DNA of 32,285 nt from Rhodopirellula sp. (lineage in GTDB: Bacteria > Planctomycetota > Planctomycetia > Pirellulales > Pirellulaceae), in assembly GCA_002698965.1 (NCBI GenBank), contig PAAT01000079.1, positions 1 to 32,285 on the forward strand, read 5' to 3'. The notes beneath the pieces are model-generated. The model did no database searches and was not told the origin of the DNA. It was given only the letters and a program-made list of their open reading frames with translations. Shown piece by piece: positions 24,958 through 32,285 of the stretch. Both the position numbers and the translations under genes were made by a program. Each line of letters begins with the position of its first letter. Position 1 is the stretch's first letter.

Positions 24958-27441
24958 CTAGTGGTTAAACAGGAATTCTTTGGTATTGATCAAAGCCCAA
25001 ACAATATCCTCGTAGGCGATCTTACCGTTTTCTGATTTCTGAATATGAGCCTGTGCGATTTGAATCTCCTCAGCGGTGGGGACTCGAGAAAAGGCAAGCA
25101 AGTATAGCTCTCGAATTTTCACTTGATCATCACGACCACTGTCAGCAGATAGTTTTGCCGCACGACCGGCTCCACTGGTAAGTTTGCCCTGAATTTCACC
25201 CGAGTTCAGTAGATGCAGGCTCTGAGCCAGGTTAGCTTCCGAGCTACGTTCACATTCACATGCTGAGCTTGACTCAGGACGACCAAAAACGGTCAGGAAG
25301 TAGGAGTTGAATCCATTATCAGGAAGTTGAGTAGCACGCGTACCGACTGGAACCCCTGCAAAACTGGTTGACGTGCCAGTCACCTGATCAATTGAATCGA
25401 GCAGTACTTCAGCATTCAAACGTTTTGGATAGTAACGTGAGAAGTTTTGCTTATCATCTTTATTCCACTGATTAGGCTCACTGCTTAATTGATAAGTCGT
25501 GCTACCGGCTATCGTCCTTACAAGATGCTTCAAGTTATATCCGTTATCAACGAAGTCTTGCGCCAATGTCTCCAGAAGCTCTGGATTCGAAGCTGGGTTG
25601 GTTACCCTCATATCATCCTCCGGATCAACCAAACCGCGACCGAAGAAGTGCTTCCAATATCGATTAACCAGGGCTTTCGCAAAGAACTCATTATCAGGTT
25701 GTCCAAGCCAGTCGGCCAGATATTGACGAGGATCTTCTTCATCCGCAATTTCTAACGGCTCACCACCTAAACCCGTCGGCAAAACTGCCTGACTAGTTTT
25801 AGGGTTATTTGCCGAGGCCTTACCACGATTGTGAAAGACTCGGTCCATGCCAGGCATATCCGCTTTCTTACGACCAATCCGACTGAAGAAAGCTGCAAAA
25901 CCGTAATAGTCCTGCTGACTCCATTTTTCAAACGGATGATGGTGACAGCGAGCACATTGGATTCGCAAACCAAGGAATAATTGAGCAGTATCTTCGACCT
26001 GAGCTGCCTGATCTTTTACTTCTCGGAACCAGGTCACCGCAGGATTACTGGCCGGGCTACCGGTCGCAGTCACGATTTCACCGACGAATTGATCATATGG
26101 CTTGTTTTCGTGAAGACTGTTACGAATCCACTGGTAGAAACTATAGGTAGACAACTTGTCGTTATCATTACGTCGTTTGTTTCGCAGAATAGCACTCCAC
26201 TTATTAGCAAAGTAGTCAGCATAATCAGTACTCGCCACCAATTTATCGATCCAAAGATTACGTTTTTCTGGATCCTCACTCTGCAAGAAGGCATCGGATT
26301 CTTCCAGTGTGGGCAAACGGCCGGCAATATCGATCGTCACACGACGCAGGAAGGAGGCATCGTCGCTAACTCCTGAAGCGGGCAAGCCAAGACGCTGCAA
26401 TTTACCGAATACCAAATCATCCACGTAGCTATTAGACTTAGGCAAGTTTTCAACTTCAATTCCTAAAGGAACGGTTGCACGGAACACACCAACATGCCCC
26501 TGAAAACGAGCCATCACTGCCACACTACCTGTCAACTTACTCGTTGTTACCAAGCCGTTAGCTGTTACTTCCGCCATTTCCGTATCATTCGAATCGAATG
26601 AGGTTGTACGAGTTACGTCTTCACTACTTCCATCTGAGTAGTAAGCAACAACATTAATCTGCTGATCTGCTTCTCGACCCATCAGGCGTTCTTTGGGATA
26701 AACTTCAATATGAGTAACAACGGGATCATCTGCATTCCCATAAGGCATGCCCTGTTCGATCCAGCGATAAAGAAGTTTATACGACGCCGATTCCGGAGCC
26801 AGACGTGCACCACCACCATGAGGTAGAGTACCAGCAGCTTTCTGCAACAGCAAACTACGGTCTGGTGCCGCCGGGAACAGGCGGCGTCCCTTAGCTTCTT
26901 TCACGAGAAACTCAAAGTCTTCCGGTGGTTCAAATCCCAACAACGACAACCGGAATCCGTTCTGTCCACCACTCTTACCATGGCATCCACCTCCGTTACA
27001 TCCAAACTTAGTGAAGACGGGGGTTACCTGATTTGGAAAGTTCACCGGCAGATCCACAACGATATTAGTCACAGTTACCTGAACAGAAGCATCCTGACCT
27101 GACACAGTTTTTACGTGAATCGTTGCATCACCTTCGGCTAAAGGTGAAAGATAGCCTGTTTCATCAAGTGCAATGACACCATCGGGAGTAATGGTAAATT
27201 CAGCAGCACGCGTAAGGTCTCGGGTTTGCCCGGTAGTATACTCACCGTTGATGATTAATTGTTGACCAGCGTCACGTCCCGAAAGTAAGACCTTACCATC
27301 CACGGTACGACCAGTATCAATACTAATCTTTACCAGATCACCGGGGTCACCAAGACCGGGCGCTACCAACTCACCGTCAGCCGCAACGGCCGAATGGATA
27401 GAAACTGCTACAAGCAGCAGGCTAGCAAAAAACTTTTTCAT
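24958..27441 (-). CDS. Exported DUF1549/DUF1553 protein with Big_2-like domains and two haem-type motifs
   Basis: About 827 residues. The signal peptide MKKFFASLLLVAVSIHSAVA leads to a bacterial Ig-like (Big_2) segment (about residues 60-125). A C-x4-C-H motif follows (GCNGGGCHGKSGGQNGFRLSL), then a second Big_2-like domain (VTHIEVYPKERLMG through VTANGLVTTS). DUF1549 starts at YVDDLVFGKLQRLGLPASGV and includes C-x2-C-H in RIQCARCHHHPFEKWSQQDY. DUF1553 starts near FAKALVNRYWKHFFGRGLVD and includes YYPKRLNAEVLLDSIDQVTG. Haem attachment is inferred only from the motifs. The ATG 27441 is chosen because it opens the signal peptide and has TAAGGA upstream; a longer frame to 27561 adds 40 poorly structured residues. 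The usual DUF1501 partner is not adjacent. Confidence 0.9.
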   Translation of the reverse strand: MKKFFASLLLVAVSIHSAVAADGELVAPGLGDPGDLVKISIDTGRTVDGKVLLSGRDAGQQLIINGEYTTGQTRDLTRAAEFTITPDGVIALDETGYLSPLAEGDATIHVKTVSGQDASVQVTVTNIVVDLPVNFPNQVTPVFTKFGCNGGGCHGKSGGQNGFRLSLLGFEPPEDFEFLVKEAKGRRLFPAAPDRSLLLQKAAGTLPHGGGARLAPESASYKLLYRWIEQGMPYGNADDPVVTHIEVYPKERLMGREADQQINVVAYYSDGSSEDVTRTTSFDSNDTEMAEVTANGLVTTSKLTGSVAVMARFQGHVGVFRATVPLGIEVENLPKSNSYVDDLVFGKLQRLGLPASGVSDDASFLRRVTIDIAGRLPTLEESDAFLQSEDPEKRNLWIDKLVASTDYADYFANKWSAILRNKRRNDNDKLSTYSFYQWIRNSLHENKPYDQFVGEIVTATGSPASNPAVTWFREVKDQAAQVEDTAQLFLGLRIQCARCHHHPFEKWSQQDYYGFAAFFSRIGRKKADMPGMDRVFHNRGKASANNPKTSQAVLPTGLGGEPLEIADEEDPRQYLADWLGQPDNEFFAKALVNRYWKHFFGRGLVDPEDDMRVTNPASNPELLETLAQDFVDNGYNLKHLVRTIAGSTTYQLSSEPNQWNKDDKQNFSRYYPKRLNAEVLLDSIDQVTGTSTSFAGVPVGTRATQLPDNGFNSYFLTVFGRPESSSACECERSSEANLAQSLHLLNSGEIQGKLTSGAGRAAKLSADSGRDDQVKIRELYLLAFSRVPTAEEIQIAQAHIQKSENGKIAYEDIVWALINTKEFLFNH

Positions 27442-27711
27442 CGTAGTATCCTTACAAAAACAACCTGAGCGGACAGGGAACGCCGCTGCGTAGGATGCAG
27501 GAGGGGAAACAAATTCCTTGTTATCGAAATATTGCCTTACGTTATAACTACGGATCCCCACACGTCCTACGAGTGGTTCATCGCTACTTTTAATATAACA
27601 GGTTGATTAATTATTTGCTAAATTCTCTGATAAGAACAACATCAATCTGTTCTAAAAAGAGAAATACCAAGCTCACAACCCACCCCATTTAGGGGGATTG
27701 CCGGCCGAAGA

Positions 27712-28230
27712 CTACTCGGCCGCCACTACTTCGATACTTGTAACTTGAATCGGTTCCAGGGGCCTATCTCCTGCCGCTGTAGCCGTATTACCGATCGTCG
27801 TAACCACGTCCATCCCGTCTATCACTTTGCCAAAGACCGGATGCTTGCTTGGTCCGGGCGAAAACCAGTCAAGATAATGATTGTGGACCGTGTTAATGAA
27901 AAATTGACAGCCACCACTATTGGGCTGCCCCGTGTTGGCCATCGACAACGTTCCGGGTTCGTTTGAAATCTGCGCGTCCTCCGGATGTTCGTCCTGAATA
28001 GTCCCGTGGGGGCTGTTACCAGTACCGGCGGCCGGATGATTCGGGTCTGCACTATGGGGGCAACCGAATTGGATCATGAAGTCTTTGATCACGCGATGGA
28101 AGTGAAGTCCATTATAAAAGCCTTCTTCTGCTAATCGAATAAAGTTGCCCGCGGTCACAGGCATTTTTTCGGTAAATAATTCAACCGTGATCTCTCCCAC
28201 GGACGTTTGAATAATAGCTGTTGAATTCAA
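27712..28230 (-). CDS. Cyclophilin-type peptidyl-prolyl cis-trans isomerase
   Basis: 172 residues, a single cyclophilin domain that catalyses proline isomerisation. No signal peptide is present, so it is probably cytoplasmic. Motifs: [37 protein letters not shown] with the catalytic Arg, [39 protein letters not shown], and [20 protein letters not shown] with the Trp and His of the proline pocket. The [10 protein letters not shown] form, instead of FMIQGGDP, marks a variant subgroup. The start is TTG at 28230, decided by AAAGGAG six bases upstream. The next gene upstream on the strand is aat, 73 bp away. The 270 bases between this gene and the DUF1549 start hold no recognised gene. Confidence 0.95.
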   Translation of the reverse strand: MNSTAIIQTSVGEITVELFTEKMPVTAGNFIRLAEEGFYNGLHFHRVIKDFMIQFGCPHSADPNHPAAGTGNSPHGTIQDEHPEDAQISNEPGTLSMANTGQPNSGGCQFFINTVHNHYLDWFSPGPSKHPVFGKVIDGMDVVTTIGNTATAAGDRPLEPIQVTSIEVVAAE

Positions 28231-28303
28231 TTGGAACTCCTTTAGGTAAGTTGGTTCGGCAAGACTTCGATCCTACCGAGGCTGTTTCATCATCAATAAA
28301 CGA

Positions 28304-29014
28304 TTACCACGAAAGCGACTGACTATCAATCACCCCAAACACAGCGGGCTGATTAAGGCTGCTGTTTAGCGTCTCCAAATAGTCCTCTCGATTAACCGTC
28401 ACGGCCCCCAAAGATTCACAATGACTAGTCATCTGCTGGATATCCATTAACGCAAATCCCTGTTGTTGCAGATGCTGTAAAAGCGTGCACAGACCGATCT
28501 TTGATGCATCACTGACCCGCCTGAACATCGATTCACCGGCAAAGATCTTACCGAATGCCACCCCGTACAGCCCCCCCACCAAAATGTCATTCTCCCAAAC
28601 TTCCACACTATGCGCCTTTCCCAATAGGTGCAGTTCACGATAAACCGCCAACATCTCGGTCGTAATCCAGGTCCCGTCTTCTTCGACACTCTCAATCACT
28701 CGGGGACCGGCACAGGCGTTAATAACTGCATCGAACGCTTGATCGCTAGTTACTGTAAAACGGCCGCTGCGGAGCTTACGGGCCAGACGACGTGGCACAT
28801 GCACCCGATCCCAGATAAAGACTGCACGTGGGTCAGGACTGAACCATGCGGTTACCATTTCGTCACCGAAGTCAATTGGCCACGGAAAGATCCCCTGCTG
28901 ATAAGCCGAGTAGACCCAAACCGGCGATAGCACCCCACCTATAGCCACAACTCCTTCCGGATTCGCCGACCGAGGGTCTGGAAATTCAAAGAATTCACTC
29001 TGGCCTGGTATCAA
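28304..29014 (-). CDS. aat: Leucyl/phenylalanyl-tRNA-protein transferase
   Basis: 236 residues. Transfers Leu or Phe from tRNA to the N-terminus of proteins ending in Arg or Lys, marking them for the N-degron pathway (ClpS-ClpAP). Family motifs: FPDPRSANPEGVVAIGG, AYQQGIFPWP, AWFSPDPRAVF, SVEVWENDILVGGLYGVAFG, GESMFRRVSDASKIGL and the C-terminal MDIQQMTSHCESLGAV. Length is normal. The start is a TTG (29014) preceded by AAAAGGGA; an upstream ATG at 29036-29034 is in another frame and meets a TAG after five codons. The gene is divergent from the HtrA-like protease. Neither clpS nor clpA is in the window. Confidence 0.96.
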   Translation of the reverse strand: MIPGQSEFFEFPDPRSANPEGVVAIGGVLSPVWVYSAYQQGIFPWPIDFGDEMVTAWFSPDPRAVFIWDRVHVPRRLARKLRSGRFTVTSDQAFDAVINACAGPRVIESVEEDGTWITTEMLAVYRELHLLGKAHSVEVWENDILVGGLYGVAFGKIFAGESMFRRVSDASKIGLCTLLQHLQQQGFALMDIQQMTSHCESLGAVTVNREDYLETLNSSLNQPAVFGVIDSQSLSW

Positions 29015-29088
29015 AATTCTAAATTCCCTTTTCCATGGCTTTTAATAGCCAATTCATTTTTATCTTCGTCGCGACAACAACCTAGAGC

Positions 29089-29094
29089 TATAAT
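29089..29094 (+). promoter_or_regulatory. Candidate -10 element of the HtrA-like protease gene
   Basis: A perfect TATAAT lies in the aat/htrA divergent gap, about 60 bases before the ATG at 29158. No convincing -35 element is present at 16-18 bases. If real, transcription would start near 29101. That is too close to the in-frame TTG at 29110 for a normal leader and favours the ATG at 29158. Confidence 0.35.
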
Positions 29095-29157
29095 AGCAGA
29101 CACAGGGCTTTGGCCAGACATTCAGAGTTTCTCATTTCGCATTGCTATTACCAAGCT

Positions 29158-30432
29158 ATGGATCATCAGGAAAGCAGCCACGAACAGGACGCGACGCGCC
29201 TTTCGCTTTCGACTCATCATGAGCCGGAACCCAGATCTAATGCCCAGTCACGCATCGCAACTTCTGGCGACATGGCGATCGCCGCTATTAAGTATCGCTT
29301 CGCAAGACTGGTAATTACCACAATTACGCTACTGCTCTTCGTGTTTGGAACTCCCTATCTAGTCCAACAAATTCAGTATTCGCTTGAATATGGAAAAATT
29401 AAAGCCCGTTATGATGCCGCAAGTGTCCATCTTTCTTCGGGGACCAGCGCATCCGTTTCACAGCGTTCCGAATTGGTCTCCAACAAGGTCACTCCCAGCG
29501 TCGTACATATCCATACCGCTGCTTTTGACATGGAAGCCCGGACAAATCGAAGGGTGCTTCCCGACTCTAATCTGTTCCCGTCTCGAGGACAAGGTTCCGG
29601 AATTGTTGTGTCACCTGACGGCTACATCCTGACCAATCGTCACGTCATCGAAGACTCCAGTCTCGTCTATGTACATCTCGCCGACCAATCACGACATTCG
29701 GCAGAGATTATTGGCGTCGACATAGAAACCGATTTGGCACTCATTAAAATCAACAAAGAGAATCTCATTCCTATCGAATGGGCGCCTCGAGAAGCCGTCC
29801 AGGTGGGATCAATGGTATGGGCGATGGGGAGTCCCTTTGGACTAGAGCAGTCCATCACTCTCGGCATCATCAGTGCCACACATCGAACAGCCAAGGTGGG
29901 AACGCTCTATCAGGACTTCCTACAAACAGACGCTGCAGTGAACCCGGGCAACAGCGGAGGGCCACTTGTAAATGAAGATGGTCAGTTGATTGGAGTGAAC
30001 ACCGCCATTGTGGGCGATGCCTATCAAGGAATCAGCTTTGCTGTACCGGGCTACGTAGCAAAATCCATTTCAGACCAGATTGAAAAGAACGGGCGAGTTT
30101 CGCGGGGTTGGCTTGGTCTTTCGCTTGCTAACCCAACAACAGAAACACTCGCGTTGCATCAACTGGAACTGACCGAGGGGCAAGCGAGTCGTGGAGCTCA
30201 GGTCACTGACTTCGCACCAAGCTATTCCCCGGGTTATGCGGCCGGCATTGAAATCAATGACGTGATCATTGAATTTAATGGCCTGGCCGTCACATCAACC
30301 ACCCAGTTCATCCAGGCCATTGGCAGAACGCCCGGTGGTGAGGAGGCACGGATAACGCTTCGACGTTTAGTGGGCAACGAATCTCAGGAAATACTTATCA
30401 AACTAACGCTCGGGGAGCGCCCCTCGGAATAA
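29158..30432 (+). CDS. Membrane-anchored HtrA/DegP-type serine protease with one PDZ domain
   Basis: About 424 residues. A polar cytoplasmic tail of about 50 residues is followed by one transmembrane helix (LVITTITLLLFVFGTPYLV). A trypsin-like domain then carries the catalytic triad: His in YILTNRHVIE, Asp in DIETDLALIKI and Ser in NPGNSGGPLVNEDG. A single PDZ domain follows (SRGWLGLSLANP through GYAAGIEINDVIIEFNG). This is the DegS/HtrA layout, so it probably degrades or senses misfolded proteins on the far side of the membrane. An in-frame TTG at 29110 would add 16 residues. It is divergent from aat and convergent with the ferredoxin gene (gap 11 bp). Confidence 0.93.
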   Translation: MDHQESSHEQDATRLSLSTHHEPEPRSNAQSRIATSGDMAIAAIKYRFARLVITTITLLLFVFGTPYLVQQIQYSLEYGKIKARYDAASVHLSSGTSASVSQRSELVSNKVTPSVVHIHTAAFDMEARTNRRVLPDSNLFPSRGQGSGIVVSPDGYILTNRHVIEDSSLVYVHLADQSRHSAEIIGVDIETDLALIKINKENLIPIEWAPREAVQVGSMVWAMGSPFGLEQSITLGIISATHRTAKVGTLYQDFLQTDAAVNPGNSGGPLVNEDGQLIGVNTAIVGDAYQGISFAVPGYVAKSISDQIEKNGRVSRGWLGLSLANPTTETLALHQLELTEGQASRGAQVTDFAPSYSPGYAAGIEINDVIIEFNGLAVTSTTQFIQAIGRTPGGEEARITLRRLVGNESQEILIKLTLGERPSE

Positions 30433-30443
30433 CTCCCAGAAAC

Positions 30444-30803
30444 TCATACTTCAACCCAATTGGCTGGCTGCGGCTGCAACTCTTCGTCCGGACGCCCTCC
30501 TGCATCTACACGACCACTGCCCTCCAGGCGACTCACCACTCTCACTTTCATGTCGTTTTGACACAGAACCTGACAACTAAGCCGCACGCCACTCAAGTCA
30601 CGACTAGTCAATGTGGCCTGTTCGGCGGCTGTCATCTTTCCTGGCTCGCCTGCTAAAAACTCGACCCGGCAGGTTGTACATCGACCCTGGCCTCCGCAAG
30701 CGTGTAGTTGATCTACACCTGCCACGTCTGTTAGTGCCAGCACTAGCCGAGTACCATCTTCTACTTCGTATTCACCGCATCCCTCAATATCTAACTTTGG
30801 CAT
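30444..30803 (-). CDS. 2Fe-2S ferredoxin
   Basis: 119 residues, plant-type/adrenodoxin-like fold. The cluster ligands are Cys36, Cys42 and Cys45 (HACGGQGRCTTCRVEF, C-x5-C-x2-C) and Cys77 (LSCQ). Cys81 is an extra cysteine close by. The segment EPGKMTAAEQATL between them is typical for ferredoxins of this kind. The tail after about residue 95 is Gly/Gln/Pro rich and probably unstructured. The ATG at 30803 has GGAG six bases upstream. It is 64 bp downstream of the histidine kinase on the same strand, so they may be co-transcribed. The redox partner is unknown. Confidence 0.93.
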   Translation of the reverse strand: MPKLDIEGCGEYEVEDGTRLVLALTDVAGVDQLHACGGQGRCTTCRVEFLAGEPGKMTAAEQATLTSRDLSGVRLSCQVLCQNDMKVRVVSRLEGSGRVDAGGRPDEELQPQPANWVEV

Positions 30804-30867
30804 GGACCACTCCTTTCATTTCAAAACAACATCTCGCAACACTCCAGGCAGAACCCATAACGCTAAT

Positions 30868-31521
30868 TCATTTCAAACTTTTTCTCAGCATTACCCGAGT
30901 CCCCTGACCCGGAGCGGAATCTATGTGCATATCAATATCAAAAGTGCGGGCACGTTGAATGGCCGCACAAAGACCAAAAGAACCTTCCGAAACTTGATCG
31001 GGAAGAAATCCCTTACCATGATCCTTAACCTCTACGATTAATTTTGTCGTATCGCGTTGGACAATAACCGACACTTCAGTTGCCCCGCTATGCTTACGAG
31101 CATTCCAGATCAATTCCCGAACAATACGAACAATTGAATCAGCGGCATCTTCCGCCACATCATCGAGCGACGGTTCACCAGTCAACTCTACCTGGAAAAG
31201 GGGGTCACTGAACTCCAGACAAAGAGCGCCGAGACCGGCACCTTGATCTAATTCGAGTGGGAACGGATCTGTCAGGATGCTCCTCACCTGTCCAATGGCT
31301 ATTTCTAACGAGCGATCGAGATCTTCCAGCTTTTCAAGAACTTCCTCTCGGATTTCTGGAGTTCCCATTAGCGCCTGCAACTCCATTTTCGCTGCGATGA
31401 ATCGCTGCAACGGACCGTCGTGAAGTTCATGCTCAATGGTCGTGACCCGTTCTTCCATTAACGCCAATTCAGATTGAAGCGTGACAATCAATCGTTCCCG
31501 AGCTTGCAGTTCCTCGCGCAT
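30868..31521 (-). CDS. Soluble histidine kinase (HisKA_3/HATPase type)
   Basis: 217 residues, without a membrane segment or sensor domain. An N-terminal coiled-coil helix (RERLIVTLQSELALMEERVT) runs into a HisKA_3-like dimerisation box, IEHELHDGPLQRF, with the phosphoacceptor His34. The HATPase domain follows. Its N-box is IVRELIWNARKHSGATEVSV, G1 is VKDHGKGF, and the later box is FGLCAAIQRARTF. This is the NarX/DesK-like class. The ATG at 31521 follows the TAG of the upstream membrane protein with no base between. That suggests the membrane protein supplies the sensing part. No response regulator lies next to it in the window; its partner is unknown. Confidence 0.88.
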   Translation of the reverse strand: MREELQARERLIVTLQSELALMEERVTTIEHELHDGPLQRFIAAKMELQALMGTPEIREEVLEKLEDLDRSLEIAIGQVRSILTDPFPLELDQGAGLGALCLEFSDPLFQVELTGEPSLDDVAEDAADSIVRIVRELIWNARKHSGATEVSVIVQRDTTKLIVEVKDHGKGFLPDQVSEGSFGLCAAIQRARTFDIDMHIDSAPGQGTRVMLRKSLK

Positions 31522-32285
31522 CTATCTAGCCTCCAGATGAGAAAACAAATCTTTTCTTACGTCTGGATTGCTGATTTTCCATATCGCCCCATCGACAAAA
31601 AAGTGATGGAGATTAATCGAGATGACCAGCATGGTCAGTCCGGATGTGTAAACCGTTGTCAGTTCAGTCTGCATACCGATAATCCCAGGCAACTCAAACA
31701 CCACATATCCTAAAGAAAGCAGAACGATATAAACCGCCACCGTAAATACAAGACCATTACGCCCGTGCTTCTTCTCACCGACATTCGCTTCCACTCGGGT
31801 CGTAACGACAAGATATTGCAACGCGTGAGCCAATTGAACGACGATAGAAATTCCAACGATGTCGTGGTAATTCAATACCCCGTAGTACCAAACGTACACA
31901 GCAAGCCAGGGAACCAGCGCATTTAGAGGAATGCGAATACCTGTCCTTATGGACAACCGATAGAACCCCAGTCCCCCGGCGATAAAAAAAGGAAAGACTA
32001 TAAATGGCACGAATGGGGTAATCGACACACAGGCAACTTCTATTGCCTTGTAAGTAAGCATCATCGGAGAGGCGGCAATCCAAAGAAGGGCATGCATCCC
32101 CACAAGCACAACCAGGCCGCTCTTAATCATCCATTTTTCTCTGGTTGACAGGCGTAAATTACCTAGAAACAAATAAGTGCAAATGATTCCCCAGGCCTGC
32201 ATGTTATAGTGCCATCCAAGATAGACCATCACACCAATATTCATCGCCTCAAGCAATCGTGCCCCCACGGATGAATCTCCCTCCA
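31522..32285 (-). CDS. Multi-pass membrane protein, possible sensor partner of the histidine kinase (5' end beyond window)
   Basis: At least 254 residues; the frame stays open to the window edge, so the N-terminus is probably missing. A GTG at 32268 is the only internal start near the edge. About seven hydrophobic segments are visible, including WGIICTYLFLGNL, GLVVLVGMHALLWIAA, FIVFPFFIAGGLGFY, LVPWLAVYVWYYGVLNY, IVVQLAHALQYLVV, FTVAVYIVLLSLGYVVFE and TSGLTMLVISINLHHFFVDG. The C-terminal ISINLHHFFVDGAIWKISNP has two His next to a predicted helix end. I do not recognise a named family. It abuts the histidine kinase (TAG then ATG), so translation is probably coupled. Confidence 0.7.
   Translation of the reverse strand, partial: EGDSSVGARLLEAMNIGVMVYLGWHYNMQAWGIICTYLFLGNLRLSTREKWMIKSGLVVLVGMHALLWIAASPMMLTYKAIEVACVSITPFVPFIVFPFFIAGGLGFYRLSIRTGIRIPLNALVPWLAVYVWYYGVLNYHDIVGISIVVQLAHALQYLVVTTRVEANVGEKKHGRNGLVFTVAVYIVLLSLGYVVFELPGIIGMQTELTTVYTSGLTMLVISINLHHFFVDGAIWKISNPDVRKDLFSHLEAR

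Noticed and set aside
27702..27722. 7-bp inverted repeat (CGGCCGA / TCGGCCG) at the cyclophilin stop codon
   Set aside because: It overlaps the coding end and is not followed by a T run on the minus strand, so it does not qualify as a factor-independent terminator.

Overview
The window reads as a chromosomal segment of a planctomycete with moderate GC content. The strongest clue is a set of families that are expanded in Planctomycetes: a DUF1552 Tat-exported protein, a DUF1587/DUF1595/DUF1592/DUF1588/DUF1585 cytochrome-like protein, a DUF1549/DUF1553 protein, a pre-peptidase C-terminal (PPC) domain protein and a WD40 protein with an N-terminal haem site. A Ser/Thr kinase fused to Hsp70 and a murB-ftsQ remnant of the division/wall cluster fit the same assignment. 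No tRNA, rRNA, CRISPR array, insertion sequence or prophage was recognised. Most genes are on the minus strand and run right to left.

Layout. At 1-2.7 kb the DUF1592-type cytochrome protein is translationally coupled (ATGA overlap) to the DUF1552 protein, behind a good sigma70-like promoter. At 2.8-4.8 kb lies the hslV-hslU protease operon, whose HslV has an N-terminal extension. At 4.95-7.1 kb three plus-strand genes encode an isochorismatase-like hydrolase, a class V aminotransferase and CsrA. At 7.1-14.1 kb a minus-strand run reads, in transcription order, copA (Cu+ ATPase), kinase-Hsp70 fusion, murB and an ftsQ-like gene. Divergent from copA is a cinA-type gene with a decayed C-terminal domain (14.1-15.3 kb).

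At 15.4-27.4 kb lie the PPC protein and the WD40 cytochrome protein (adjacent, 41 bp apart) and, further upstream, the DUF1549/DUF1553 protein. Such genes commonly sit together in planctomycetes. Here they are separated by a dihydrodipicolinate-synthase-family gene lacking the Schiff-base lysine and by four small membrane-protein genes of unknown function. At 27.7-29 kb are a cyclophilin and Aat (Leu/Phe-tRNA-protein transferase). A membrane-anchored HtrA-type protease follows on the plus strand. The right edge holds a ferredoxin, a cytoplasmic histidine kinase and a multi-pass membrane protein that runs off the window; the last two abut with no gap and may form a split sensor.

Two themes recur. 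One is protein quality control and turnover: HslUV, the kinase-Hsp70 fusion, the HtrA-like protease, cyclophilin and Aat. The other is the exported, haem-bearing planctomycete proteins, whose biochemical role is unknown. The points most worth following up are the kinase-Hsp70 fusion, the two neighbouring exported proteins that each carry an Ala/Lys/Asp-rich coiled coil, the lysine-less DHDPS homologue and the possible split sensor. All family calls come from reading motifs; no database search was run.
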